This document shows positions 18,401 through 26,083 of a stretch of 64,000 nt of DNA, in pieces; within the stretch, counting starts at the first letter, position 1, and each line of letters opens with the position of its first letter. The DNA is taken from positions 1 through 64,000 of the forward strand of contig NZ_JAUZDX010000003.1 of the NCBI RefSeq assembly GCF_030704685.1. The letters run 5' to 3'. The notes beneath the pieces are model-generated. The model ran no database searches. It saw only the letters and a list, made by a program, of their open reading frames with translations, and was not told where the DNA came from. The position numbers and the translations under genes were made by a program. Source of the stretch: Acidovorax sp. A1169. GTDB taxonomy: Bacteria > Pseudomonadota > Gammaproteobacteria > Burkholderiales > Burkholderiaceae_C.

Positions 18401-21400
18401 GGCGATGGAACAACTCGTGCGCACCGTGAGAGGACCAGCCATGCCGGACTTTGAGCGCAGTGTCCATGACCGCATCCGGTGGCACGTCCGATGCGAGAAG
18501 CAGCGACAGGCTTTCGGCGGCCATACCACGCATCGAGGACGTTCCGTATCGACGGTCGATACTCCAGCTATTCCGCTCCAGGCGAGCCTGCGCCTGGGCA
18601 AGGATTTCGACATCCGCGCCCTTGTCCCGCGTCGGTGAAGCAAACACGGTCGCACGGGCCACGTACAGGTCGCAGAAAGTACCGATCATTTCGCCCACCT
18701 TGCGGTCGTGCTCTTCGGCGTGGCTGTCGTGCCTGGACTTCTGCTTCTCCTCCTCGGATGGGACTGGTCTGGGCGTCAGGACCTGGGATGGCTGCGTACC
18801 CCGTCGCGCCATCGCATCGCTCAAGGTCACGGCACGCAGGATGGCATCGAGCAACAGGTGTTGGGAGTCGTGCACCTTGTCGATCCGCCGCAGATCGGGA
18901 TCGAGGAAGGGCGTGAGTGCCGCCAAGGCGACTGTCTGGTCACCCTGGCGAGCGATCAGGAGTTCGGCGGCCGCCAGTATGGAGTCGATGATCCAGGGAC
19001 CGACCGAATCTCCGGTGCCTTGCGCGCGAGCGAGCATCGCCCCCGCTTGGCGCGTGCGGCGCGTAATTTTGTGCAAGCCCCGTGCGATGCGCTGCAGATC
19101 CACCGAGGATCCCGCAGTCGCCAAAGGGACCAGCAGAAACAACGCCTCGACATCGGACAGGTGGGCCGCCGCCTGTTCGACAAGCCGCGCCTTCCCTTCG
19201 GCGAGCAGGCGATGGACGAGTTCCATCGCCGACCGAAACGCGAAGGGCCGCGGGGCGAATCGCCGGAACTGGGCCACGGCAGCGGTCGGACCGTCCAGGA
19301 CCATGGTCGAGTACAGGACGGCACCCGCATCGCCTGGCAAGATCTGCCAGCCGGAGGCTTGGCCATAGTGCCTTTCCTCCTCGTCTCGATGGTCGCGTCG
19401 CGCGCTTTCCCAGGCCGCGAACCGACGCCACCCCTCCCTGACCGAGATGGCGTCGCCGCGTGCGGCGTCTTCCGCGAGCAGATGCAGCAACAAGGGGCCG
19501 TGGGCGGCAATCTTGCGCGGATCGCCAAGGACGAGCCGGCTGGCGGTGTCCCGGGCGTAGCGGGCGGTGAGGGCGGGGTTGGCGACGAGCCGCTCCAGGG
19601 TCGCCTCCTCCGTCTTGATGGCTTCGGCGCCGATCAGCACGAAGCGAAGCGCATGGGCCGTATCCCTGGCTTCGCGACAGGCGCGGATCGCGACTTGCAG
19701 CCGCTGCAGCTGCACTTCACGCCTTCGGATCGGGTCGGGCATGAGATCTAACGGCGGCAGGGGCTCCCGTTCCACCAGTGCGAGCAGATCTTTCTTTCGG
19801 TCGGCAGCGAGCAGCGCCGGCGCCACGTTGAGGGCTGCATAGGCGTGGCTGGCGGCTCGATCGAGGAAATGTTCTGCCGCGCGGGCCTGGACCTTTGCCA
19901 TCGAAGGCTCCGCGGCACTCCTGACGAAACTCTCGAAGTCCTCGTCGGCGAAGCTGAGAAGTCCTGAGACAAGACGAACGCCGGGCGCGAGATCCGAACA
20001 AATGTCGCTGACCTTGGCCTCGGGCTGTGCGAGGACGGCGGCAAGATCGCCGACGGGAATGGGTCGGGGCAGTGCAATGAGTCCCGCACAGACGTCCGCG
20101 AGGTCGGTCTCGTTTGCATTCTTGCGCAGCGCGAGCTGGAACTGTTCGCGGAAGACCTGATCGAGGTTCTTGCCGAAAGGCCGGAGCGCGTCGATGGCGT
20201 GCGCCGCCTCACTGCCGGCGTTCTTGAAGGCGTAGGCCTGGACCCGGGGAACGCCCCCCGAGAAATGATGGAAGTCATCGATCCACGGTTGCGGGGCATC
20301 CCAGTGGCGGCGGACGTTGGACGTTGTCTCCACCGCGGAAAACACGGGCAGCGCGAACTTCTCGAAATGTGCCGGGAGGCGAATGTCGTCCAGCCGGCCG
20401 CTCCGCGCGCTGATGAGTATCCGGACGTTCGCGGGCAAACCGTCCATCGTCACCAAGTCATGGACGAAACTGGACTCGGGCGGTGAGCGCGTTTGCGCCG
20501 CCAGCACCGAGTTGTCCGCGGCATCGACGGCCACGACCAGCAACGCATCGAGGGCGATTGCCGCCATTGCTGCTGCGGCCACCTCGAGGCGCTTCCGGAA
20601 GGCGCGGGGGTAGTCGCGCGACGCGCTCGGAACGAGCAGAAGAGGAAGACGGAGTTGCTGGGAAATCTCGTTCGCGAGTTGCACGAACGCATCCTGGGGG
20701 CGATGCCGCAATTCGCTGGCGTCGAGATAGGAGCCGGCGCCATAGCAGTCGAAGACGGCCATCAACGAACCTGCCGGCAGCGACTGTTCGATTTGCTGCA
20801 GCGTCGTGGTCTTGCCTGCGCCGCCACTGCCATGCAGGCACAGATGCCGGGTGCCGGATCGCATTCGCGCGACGATCTCGCCAGCGATCGGCCGCGGCAC
20901 GGCTGAAGTGACCGCTTCGATTTTCGAGCGGCAGGGAAACAGCGCATGGTCCTCGGAGACGCCGGCGAACTGGACCAACACCTTCTCGCGGGTGATGGTT
21001 TCGCCGGCCGCCTCGGGGAGCATGCGCTTGCGGATGTATTCGCGAATTCGGCTCGCCGACCCATGCAGCTCTGTATCGGTACATTCCGAAATCGCCTTGA
21101 GCATGCGGTCTTCTGCCTCGAAGCGGGACCCACACGAGCCCTGGAGATCAAGTACACGGGCGAAGTCCTGAAACTCAGCAGGCTTCATACCGCTGGCGTG
21201 AACCAGGCGATGCAAGTCGGGCATGCCCGTCTTCCAGGCTCGACTGTACGCTGCGGGTACGGCACTCTGCGCGTCTTCGAGCAATGTCAGAATGCCTGGC
21301 GCGACCGGCTGGTTGGAGACGAGGCTGATATGAATGGAATCAGGCGATTTGCCAGGACGCCTCTCAAGCAAACCCTGGTATGCGTTGGCCAGCCGACGCA

Positions 21401-21749
21401 AGGGCGATGTCTTGGGGCTGCCGTCCTTTCCCGTGCACAGCCTGGCTACCGTCCAAGAGCCTGACGGATTCGAGCCCGAATACTTGAGCTGCTGGATTTC
21501 GACGCGATCGGCATCAACCTCGTTCTCCGCCCCAAAGAGCAGACCGCAGTCGACTCCCTCCCATGCCTTCTCTGCGCCATCGTCCGATATCAGCCCTTCG
21601 ACGGTTACAGCAGACAAGCCATCTCCACCACCAAGCAAGCGGAGCGCATGGCGGGCGGCCCACAACTCATGGTACTCGTCGCCGGTGTTCGAGCCGCGAG
21701 CAGACGCAAAGTCAATGTGGAAATCGGACTGGGGCACCTGAACATTCAT
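15303..21749 (-). CDS. AVAST-like STAND NTPase with N-terminal nuclease-like domain
   Basis: 2148 aa. Residues 1-110 look like a Cap4/DUF4297-type PD-(D/E)xK domain: GDEYHELWAARHALRLL, an acidic residue in VEGLISDD, GVDCGLLFG, then VEIQQLKYS with a QxK catalytic motif at about 87-89. An NTPase module follows, with Walker A GSGGAGKT at about 307-314, Walker B ALLVVAVDAAD at about 402-412 and an ARS sensor-like end at about 448. The remaining 1600 residues are mostly helical repeats, as in sensor regions of Avs proteins that recognise phage proteins and activate the nuclease. Family placement is by architecture. The gene is adjacent to a recombinase. Confidence 0.75.
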   Translation of the reverse strand: MNVQVPQSDFHIDFASARGSNTGDEYHELWAARHALRLLGGGDGLSAVTVEGLISDDGAEKAWEGVDCGLLFGAENEVDADRVEIQQLKYSGSNPSGSWTVARLCTGKDGSPKTSPLRRLANAYQGLLERRPGKSPDSIHISLVSNQPVAPGILTLLEDAQSAVPAAYSRAWKTGMPDLHRLVHASGMKPAEFQDFARVLDLQGSCGSRFEAEDRMLKAISECTDTELHGSASRIREYIRKRMLPEAAGETITREKVLVQFAGVSEDHALFPCRSKIEAVTSAVPRPIAGEIVARMRSGTRHLCLHGSGGAGKTTTLQQIEQSLPAGSLMAVFDCYGAGSYLDASELRHRPQDAFVQLANEISQQLRLPLLLVPSASRDYPRAFRKRLEVAAAAMAAIALDALLVVAVDAADNSVLAAQTRSPPESSFVHDLVTMDGLPANVRILISARSGRLDDIRLPAHFEKFALPVFSAVETTSNVRRHWDAPQPWIDDFHHFSGGVPRVQAYAFKNAGSEAAHAIDALRPFGKNLDQVFREQFQLALRKNANETDLADVCAGLIALPRPIPVGDLAAVLAQPEAKVSDICSDLAPGVRLVSGLLSFADEDFESFVRSAAEPSMAKVQARAAEHFLDRAASHAYAALNVAPALLAADRKKDLLALVEREPLPPLDLMPDPIRRREVQLQRLQVAIRACREARDTAHALRFVLIGAEAIKTEEATLERLVANPALTARYARDTASRLVLGDPRKIAAHGPLLLHLLAEDAARGDAISVREGWRRFAAWESARRDHRDEEERHYGQASGWQILPGDAGAVLYSTMVLDGPTAAVAQFRRFAPRPFAFRSAMELVHRLLAEGKARLVEQAAAHLSDVEALFLLVPLATAGSSVDLQRIARGLHKITRRTRQAGAMLARAQGTGDSVGPWIIDSILAAAELLIARQGDQTVALAALTPFLDPDLRRIDKVHDSQHLLLDAILRAVTLSDAMARRGTQPSQVLTPRPVPSEEEKQKSRHDSHAEEHDRKVGEMIGTFCDLYVARATVFASPTRDKGADVEILAQAQARLERNSWSIDRRYGTSSMRGMAAESLSLLLASDVPPDAVMDTALKVRHGWSSHGAHELFHRLAAVPALHDALIEGLSQAAAAHRTLRSPAGERSESLSGYASLLARISPSDADAVFQWSIDVAGELDREVVDQLRLISRMVIQGQRHFGAKGLSLATELTQAIQDAAVRIESYDDFPWSDAIRAVAQLDYPAAVAAVARWDDAELTGLSRTLGPALDVGLQSGSLTASQAASLGVLLQHVDDGTLRLICDQAEREGKATASGLAEEFARDCQLDRLDGGDAIHAFVARFGEGDWSRGLQAWRVFSRGLEAASSAAALANDAVPDADGKPDVLPECWDEAVLVDADLLGAELDRIGEQSRQAHRYLSIEGILSSAAAHVPARLRVAHLDALARLDAVRGDSDALHALLARLETWAGSPAVAQWRNQRMTELLAKRLAVLCRYLPHHDVELQSSLTIARAANVALKDVLLRGIELNFDRFRAAGLFALSGIITGELPGDEVAGLCEWYIQRLAARIGDEDREDIDADAVPRQVAEALGRFFYALLGDVDVRVRWRCAHALRRLARRGEHTVLDAVVAQYARTDEPAFRAPRAPFYWLAARLWLVIAMDRIALESPAMAARHGAWLLRVAQDDGFPHLLVRGFARDACSKLIASGHLPADDGTNAALSQVNCSTLARSRKQRDYGRSFESFKQYDEGLRFHFDGLDTLRYWYEPFLRAFADVTPRDFLEAAEQLIVDAWGVHPDDDARLQDPRMHRFRDHNWALYSKSHGSNPTLEDLQAYLEWHAMWCVAGQLLRTHPLSARNYGRDELEERIEYNTLTMPPLWLADLAGPVPLQPSRWHAPSQVREWIDSVSDDELLAELLAVDMPDYVVVHAYIDDRSSEHHQSVRISTGLVSPDTAHALVRALQTTMDSSAFYICPEGHDLEIDDAGFRLEGWLTIQEGDTLLDEKDVFRNGIRRIDYRPGKSVTKHLKLVRRLEPEVGWYRTGEDTPSFLYQAWGYQETGTEREYRFGRTTESAGCRLLVSKRALGEFLDRKQQELIAEVEITRRGTKRSGYADHEEGRREAEFERILLLRRDGSIQAAERNLGAWRSSGL

Positions 21750-21876
21750 TGGAATTGCGGAGTGTCGCTGGCCGATGACTCATTGCTGGCACTCGACTTG
21801 ATTTGCGTAAGGCTCACAAGTGCTACACCAGCACGTCAGACGCTCGATGATAAGCGGTGCCTGGCCCGGTTTGCAT

Positions 21877-22962
21877 CTATTGTGTGTAGCCTTCAGGCGC
21901 GCCATCGTCAAGCAGCTTTGCAGCTTGGCTCTGGCCCGATGACCGGAAATACCCCACCACGCTCGCCACACTGCGATGTCCCGTCATGGCCATAGTGTCC
22001 GCCAGAGGGATATTCTGCGCTCCTGCTTCGGTGACGAATCCTGAGCGCAGAGAGTGTGCAGAGTACGAGTCGGGCAATCCGGCAGACAGGGCGCGCTCCT
22101 TGACGATGTCTCGCACCGCTGCAGGGGAAAGCCCAACACCTGGTTTTCCGCCTTTGCCCACGCGCCTGAAGACGGCTCCTTCGCTGATCTCTGCAGCCGC
22201 CAGCCACGCCTCCAGGGCCTCGCCAGCCACACCCTCGATGGGCTTGTAGTTCTCAGGCCGATCCACCGCCATCTGATTGGTCTTGGAATGGGTGAGCACA
22301 TAGGTGAATGACCCTGGGCCATTTCGCCGAAGGCTCTTCATGTCTGCAGCGGCCACCTCCGACCGCCGACGCCCACCGCTGGCAAAGGCAAAGAGGAGGA
22401 GGGCGCGGTCGCGCAAACCCTTCAGCGTGGAGAGATCGCAGGTCTCGATCATCGCCATCAGAGGGTCCTTCGTCAGTGCGTCCTTCTTCTTGGGCAGGTC
22501 GCCGCGCTTGCCGTACGCGCGGCGCGTCTTTCCCAGAAGCTCGCGCACCTTGGCATCCTGGCAAGGATTCTTGAGTTCCTTGATCTGATGGGTCTTCGAG
22601 AGCACCGAAATCCGGTGCACCAAGGTATTCAGGGCCATGGGCCCCAACTTTCCCTTGAACCCGGCCTGGACCAGCACCTCGTCGATTGCGCGCGGCAATT
22701 CGTGGACGAGCCCATCGGCCGTGGTGCGCTGCGCATGGTCGACGATGAACTGCAGAACCACGCTGGGCGGCACCGGCAAGGCTATCGGCTGGCCATACCG
22801 CACATTGAACCAGGCAGCCCAGTAGCGCAGGGCAGAGCGGTAGCTGGCGAGCGTGTTGACTGACTCACCTTCACGCAGCAGCTCGTCGACGGCACGCGCA
22901 GTGGCATCCGACAACATTTCCGGCTGCAGCGCCGGCAGATTTCTAAGGGCGGGAAGGCGCAT
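21877..22962 (-). CDS. Tyrosine-type site-specific recombinase
   Basis: 361 aa. An N-terminal SAM-like core-binding domain (NTLASYRSALRYWAAWF) is followed by the catalytic domain, with Arg in FASGGRRRSEV (about 198-200), HSLR (His303, Arg306), His in TGHRS (about 329) and the nucleophile Tyr in VVGYFRSS (about 338). All core residues are present, so it should be active. Divergent from a KfrA-like gene across a palindrome-rich spacer; it sits upstream of the STAND NTPase in the same orientation. It is probably the integrase of the element that carries the defence genes. Confidence 0.9.
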   Translation of the reverse strand: MRLPALRNLPALQPEMLSDATARAVDELLREGESVNTLASYRSALRYWAAWFNVRYGQPIALPVPPSVVLQFIVDHAQRTTADGLVHELPRAIDEVLVQAGFKGKLGPMALNTLVHRISVLSKTHQIKELKNPCQDAKVRELLGKTRRAYGKRGDLPKKKDALTKDPLMAMIETCDLSTLKGLRDRALLLFAFASGGRRRSEVAAADMKSLRRNGPGSFTYVLTHSKTNQMAVDRPENYKPIEGVAGEALEAWLAAAEISEGAVFRRVGKGGKPGVGLSPAAVRDIVKERALSAGLPDSYSAHSLRSGFVTEAGAQNIPLADTMAMTGHRSVASVVGYFRSSGQSQAAKLLDDGAPEGYTQ

Positions 22963-22997
22963 TTGTAGTCCTAAGCCATCGATTTTTGCATTTTACT

Positions 22998-23060
22998 TAC
23001 ATAAAATGTATTGTTTTTTACAGAAAACAAATTTTAAACACGATAACATTCTTTTATCGT
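22998..23060. promoter_or_regulatory. Three perfect inverted repeats in the integrase/KfrA spacer
   Basis: TACAT-AAA-ATGTA at 22998-23010; TTGTTTT (23011-23017) with AAAACAA (23024-23030); ACGATAA (23040-23046) with TTATCGT (23054-23060). All are perfect and lie in an AT-rich 125-bp divergent promoter region. KfrA proteins bind palindromic sites in their own promoter, so these are likely operators controlling both genes. Confidence 0.6.
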
Positions 23061-23087
23061 TGGTAATTTTAACGGTGGAGCAGGGCG

Positions 23088-24077
23088 ATGCAACCAGGAA
23101 TTGTTCGAGGGCCACGGGGCGTACAGATGGATGAGGTGTGGGCCGCCGCCGACGCCGTGCTCGCCCTGGGCGAGCGGCCGACCATCGAGCGCGTTCGGCA
23201 GCAATTGGGCCGAGGATCTCCCAACACGGTCGGGCCCATGCTTGATGGCTGGTATGGCGCGCTGGCCAAAAGGCTGCAGGCACCGGGAGATGCAGCGGAA
23301 CACGGCGCCGGCGCAGAAGCGCCGTTGCCCGCCCCGGTCATACGGGCTGCGAAGGCCTTGTGGGGCAGGGCGCTCCAGCATGCAGATGAGCGGGCAGCGG
23401 CGCAGTTCACCCGGGCTCGTGAAGAGCTGAGTGCCCAAGCCGAGGCACTGCGCCGGGGTCAGGAGTCATTGGCCCAGGAAACGCAGCGCCTGGCCGACCG
23501 GAGCGAGGCCTATGGGGTGGCCATGCAGGCCAAGGATGCACAGATCGCCGAACTGGGCCGCCTGGTCCGGGATCTGCAGCAACAGCTCGCGAGCAATCAG
23601 GAACTGCTGGCCGCGGCACGCTCAGATAGCGTGCAACTTCGCTTGGCAGCAGAAGCGGACCGTCGACGGCAGGAGGCCAAGGAGGTGGAGCACCAGGCAG
23701 AACGGACGCGCCAAGAGGAGCGTGCCCAGGCCCAAGAACGCAGGCTCAATGCAGAAGTGGATCGGTCGCGCCAGGAGTCAAAGCGGCTATCGCTTCAATT
23801 GGACGGCGACAACCGGAAATACGCAACGTCCTTGTCCGATTCACAGGACAGAGCCCGGGAATTGGAGGCCCATGTGGGCGCGCTGCAGGCGGACAAAGCA
23901 GGCTTGGTCAAAGATCTACAGGCAGCCCGCGACGAGACGAAAGCCCTTCAGGCAAAGTTTGACGAGCGCAGCAATGAGATGTTCGCCGTGCTCAACGAAC
24001 TGCGCGATCGGCTGCCGCCGAACTCACCCGGCGATGCAAAGCAGCCTACCGCGAAAACTCGCAAAACCAGAAGCTAG
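23088..24077 (+). CDS. KfrA-like DNA-binding coiled-coil protein
   Basis: 329 aa with GGAG and AGGG upstream of the ATG. The N-terminal 110 residues match the KfrA_N DNA-binding domain: VWAAADAVLALGERPTIERV, then QQLGRGSPNTVGPMLDGWY. Residues 110-310 form a long, highly charged coiled coil (many QA, RR and EE heptads), and the tail is basic. KfrA proteins are plasmid-borne repressors and nucleoid-like stabilisers that autoregulate. Here it is chromosomal and paired with a recombinase, which suggests a plasmid-derived or integrative module. Confidence 0.85.
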   Translation: MQPGIVRGPRGVQMDEVWAAADAVLALGERPTIERVRQQLGRGSPNTVGPMLDGWYGALAKRLQAPGDAAEHGAGAEAPLPAPVIRAAKALWGRALQHADERAAAQFTRAREELSAQAEALRRGQESLAQETQRLADRSEAYGVAMQAKDAQIAELGRLVRDLQQQLASNQELLAAARSDSVQLRLAAEADRRRQEAKEVEHQAERTRQEERAQAQERRLNAEVDRSRQESKRLSLQLDGDNRKYATSLSDSQDRARELEAHVGALQADKAGLVKDLQAARDETKALQAKFDERSNEMFAVLNELRDRLPPNSPGDAKQPTAKTRKTRS

Positions 24078-24117
24078 AACGACCTAGCGCTTTGGTTGGC
24101 GCTCTGGCCAAGGGACG

Positions 24118-24309
24118 CTAGCGCTTGCGGTTGGACTGGGAAACCACGCTTCCAGCCAGCGTCTTCGTGGCCGAGGACGAGCGTGGGTTGTCCAGTGCAC
24201 CGGAGGCCTTGGCCTCCATCTTCGCCCCGGTCTGCGCGGCCGTTCCGGACTGACGAAGGGCAGAGCCGGCATGGAATGCGACAGCATTTCCCTTCGATCC
24301 CGGTTTCAA
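24118..24309 (-). CDS. Small basic hypothetical protein downstream of KfrA
   Basis: 63 aa from TTG 24309, composed largely of Ser, Ala, Gly, Lys and Thr (for example GSALRQSGTAAQTGAKMEAK and a SNRKR end). This composition is common in small basic proteins encoded next to plasmid partition genes, but I do not recognise a family. The start lacks a clear ribosome binding site, and its 5' end overlaps the first GCGACAGCA repeat. Weakly supported. Confidence 0.35.
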   Translation of the reverse strand: MKPGSKGNAVAFHAGSALRQSGTAAQTGAKMEAKASGALDNPRSSSATKTLAGSVVSQSNRKR

Positions 24310-24450
24310 CGCACAAATCTGTCATTCATCGGCTTCTTAGCAAAATGCTGTCGCATTGAATGCGACAGCAATTTATGAAGATCCCGAAGGGCATACGACA
24401 GCAATTTCATAAAAAACCGAAGTCGGCCCAAATTTTGAACTTGCTGTCGT
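24275..24450. repeat. Five copies of a TGCTGTCG-core repeat
   Basis: Copies in both orientations: AATGCGACAGCATTT (24275-24289), AAATGCTGTCGCATT (24343-24357), GAATGCGACAGCAATTT (24358-24374), ATACGACAGCAATTT (24393-24407) and TTGCTGTCGT (24441-24450). The second and third form a 15-bp near-perfect hairpin with a one-base gap. Spacing is irregular. Likely binding sites for a DNA-binding protein, perhaps KfrA or a lost replication or partition protein. Confidence 0.6.
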
Positions 24451-24515
24451 AGTTCTGCCGTTTTTCTTCACATCTTGTTGTCGCCCGACTGATGCGACCC
24501 ATTGCCCCACGGGAT

Positions 24516-24636
24516 GTCAAATGAATTACCTGGATGCAGGTCGGTACCGAGATAATTTTCATATAGATCAACGGGTTAACGCGAAAATCTCAAATCTCGT
24601 CAAACGAATTACCCCAGTTTTGTCAAACGAATTACC
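24516..24636 (+). repeat. Three 15-bp iteron-like direct repeats
   Basis: GTCAAATGAATTACC at 24516-24530, then GTCAAACGAATTACC at 24599-24613 and 24622-24636. The last two are identical and start 23 bp apart, about two helical turns, as in plasmid iterons; the first differs by one base. The surrounding sequence is AT-rich. Together with the KfrA gene this could be a relic of a plasmid origin. There is no convincing gene anywhere in 24078-24788 except the weak small frame at 24118. Confidence 0.55.
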
Positions 24637-24690
24637 TCACCCGCCTCTTGGCAGGGTGCCGGTGCAGCCACCGTGTTTGGCCCGTATTTT

Positions 24691-24718
24691 ATTTAACATA
24701 ATATACATCGTATCTAGT
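24691..24718 (-). other. dif-like XerC/XerD site, left copy
   Basis: Read on the plus strand: ATTTAACATAA, then TATACA, then TCGTATCTAGT. The first 11 bases equal the reverse complement of the E. coli dif XerD arm, and TATACA equals its central region. The third part is the XerC side and diverges from the usual TTATGCGCACC. This looks like a working dif-type recombination site. Its last 17 bases recur at 26089-26105. Confidence 0.7.
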
Positions 24719-24788
24719 TAGGTATCGTCAGGGCCACCGTCGCCACGACCCCGACACCCGCGCCCAGCTTGCCCAGTCCTTCCGGTCC

Positions 24789-25292
24789 ATGTACCGCAAC
24801 CTGGGCCTGGATTTGGCCGGCTGCGCGAAGCTTCTTCACGTCACCGAGCGCACTTTGCATAACTGGGCGTCGGGCAAGCACGACATCCCCTATGCCACCT
24901 ACCGGCTGCTGCGGCTGCTCAACCGGATGGAGCTGCCTGGGCCTGGCTGGGCTGGCTGGTGCTTTCATGGCGGCAAGCTCTGGTCGCCTGAAGGACGGTC
25001 TTTTGTGGGCACGGACAGCAATTGGTGGTCCTTGTTGATCCGCCGGGCCGACATGGCTGCAGTGCTTCAACGCGATTTGCACCTGGCTTTGGGGCGTGCT
25101 GCGGGTGCTGAGCGAGCACCGCAGGCGCGCAGCGATGCACCCGCTGCTGGCACCTCCGCAGGGATGAGGTCGCCTGTAACACCTCATCCTAGTCTCACCA
25201 GTGAGAAAAACTGCTTAATTGTTGAGCAGCAGACAAGCCCGGTGGAACGGAAAAACCGCTCTTCAAACGACGCCCGATGGGAGGCCGCATGA
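24789..25292 (+). CDS. VC1465-family Xer recombination activation factor (XafT-like)
   Basis: 167 aa from ATG 24789; the frame continues upstream with family-like residues (RAQLAQSFRSM) but has no ordinary start codon before the dif-like site. The N-terminal part is HTH-like, LGLDLAGCAKLLHVTERTLH then NWASGKHDIPY. It is followed by GWAGWCFHGGKLWSPEGRSF and DSNWWSLLIRRADM, the pattern of VC1465/XafT proteins from TLC-type phages. XafT activates XerCD recombination at dif without FtsK. Its place beside a dif-like site fits that job. The last 60 residues are low complexity. Confidence 0.7.
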   Translation: MYRNLGLDLAGCAKLLHVTERTLHNWASGKHDIPYATYRLLRLLNRMELPGPGWAGWCFHGGKLWSPEGRSFVGTDSNWWSLLIRRADMAAVLQRDLHLALGRAAGAERAPQARSDAPAAGTSAGMRSPVTPHPSLTSEKNCLIVEQQTSPVERKNRSSNDARWEAA

Positions 25293-25660
25293 CCGCCTGG
25301 AACAGTCCCAAGCACGCTGAACATCAGAAGGCCCACAGCGAGCGTAAGCGCTCCGGGCTGCAGGCCGTTGCACCTGCCTGGCAGGGTCTGGGCACCGCCA
25401 AGGTCCAGGACGCAGCCAAAACAGCCTTCAAGGCAGTCACCTGGCATCACCGAGCCTGCGGCTCGGTTGATGCCCAGACGTTCCGTCTGGACCTGGCCAG
25501 GGCCTTTGCGGCCCTGGTTGAGCGCCAGGCCGGCAACCTCGATGCGGCCGCCTGGCTGGATGCCTGGTCAGCCGACATGCCTGCGAGCTGGACGGCCCAG
25601 TACCCCGTCTATGCAAACCCCGATGAGCAAATGAGGGCGCAAAGCGTAGAGCAGGCATGA
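25289..25660 (+). CDS. Hypothetical protein coupled to XafT-like gene
   Basis: 123 aa. Its ATG overlaps the preceding stop as ATGA, so it is translationally coupled to the XafT-like gene. The N-terminus is basic (SPKHAEHQKAHSERKRSG). The rest is helical with Trp- and Ala-rich stretches (FAALVERQAGNLDAAAWLDA, then WSADMPASWTAQYP). No membrane segment and no family recognised. It presumably belongs to the same mobile unit. Confidence 0.6.
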   Translation: MTAWNSPKHAEHQKAHSERKRSGLQAVAPAWQGLGTAKVQDAAKTAFKAVTWHHRACGSVDAQTFRLDLARAFAALVERQAGNLDAAAWLDAWSADMPASWTAQYPVYANPDEQMRAQSVEQA

Positions 25661-25718
25661 CCACCAATTGGCACCTCTTGCCCATCTGTGGGCCCCCTGC
25701 TCTGCCTTGAAATAAATC

Positions 25719-25990
25719 GGGGTGCTTCGCTGCGCGAACAGCTGGCACCCCTTACCAAAACCAGTTAACCAGGAACTGAAATGGCTAGTGATAAGTTTAG
25801 TCTGAAAGTGCTCCAGCGAGCCACCGTGAGAGGCGGCCCGCCCCGGGGTATGGGGCAGCGCCCCATGTCCATCCGTCCACCTGGTAGCGTGCCCCGTGCT
25901 TCGTACAGCAAAGCGGCAATGGTTCGACCTGGTCGAATGCCGCGTGGCGCAGCATTTACCAATGACGTGGTGTCACCGCGTCATGGTAAA
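25719..25990. repeat. Cluster of four hairpins next to the right dif-like site
   Basis: GGGGTGC (25719-25725) pairs with GCACCCC (25745-25751), with an inner TTCGC/GCGAA stem. ATGGGGC-AGC-GCCCCAT lies at 25850-25866. TTCGACC-T-GGTCGAA lies at 25923-25937. TTTACCAATGACG (25955-25967) pairs with CGTCATGGTAAA (25979-25990) with one bulge. Such density suggests a folded single-stranded or RNA element, for example a phage-type origin, attP or packaging hairpin. The first could be the terminator of the two-gene operon. Confidence 0.6.
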
Positions 25991-26083
25991 CATGCCTTTG
26001 GAGTCTTTGATTATGTGAGCAAGTCACCATCGCTCCATTTTTTAAAGTACGATGAAGGTTATTCCGCCATGGAGGCGAGATAA
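25781..26083 (+). CDS. Possible small basic protein (doubtful)
   Basis: A 100-codon frame starting MASDKFSLKVLQRATVRGGP with AGGA eight bases upstream and ending next to the right dif-like site. It is rich in Arg, Pro and Gly, and three of the four hairpins in this region fall inside it, which argues for a structural DNA or RNA role instead. No family is recognised. I keep it only because the ribosome binding site is fair. Confidence 0.25.
   Translation: MASDKFSLKVLQRATVRGGPPRGMGQRPMSIRPPGSVPRASYSKAAMVRPGRMPRGAAFTNDVVSPRHGKHAFGVFDYVSKSPSLHFLKYDEGYSAMEAR

Noticed and set aside
22991..23030. A third dif-like site in the recombinase/KfrA spacer
   Set aside because: Only loose resemblance to dif arms; better explained as separate operator palindromes.
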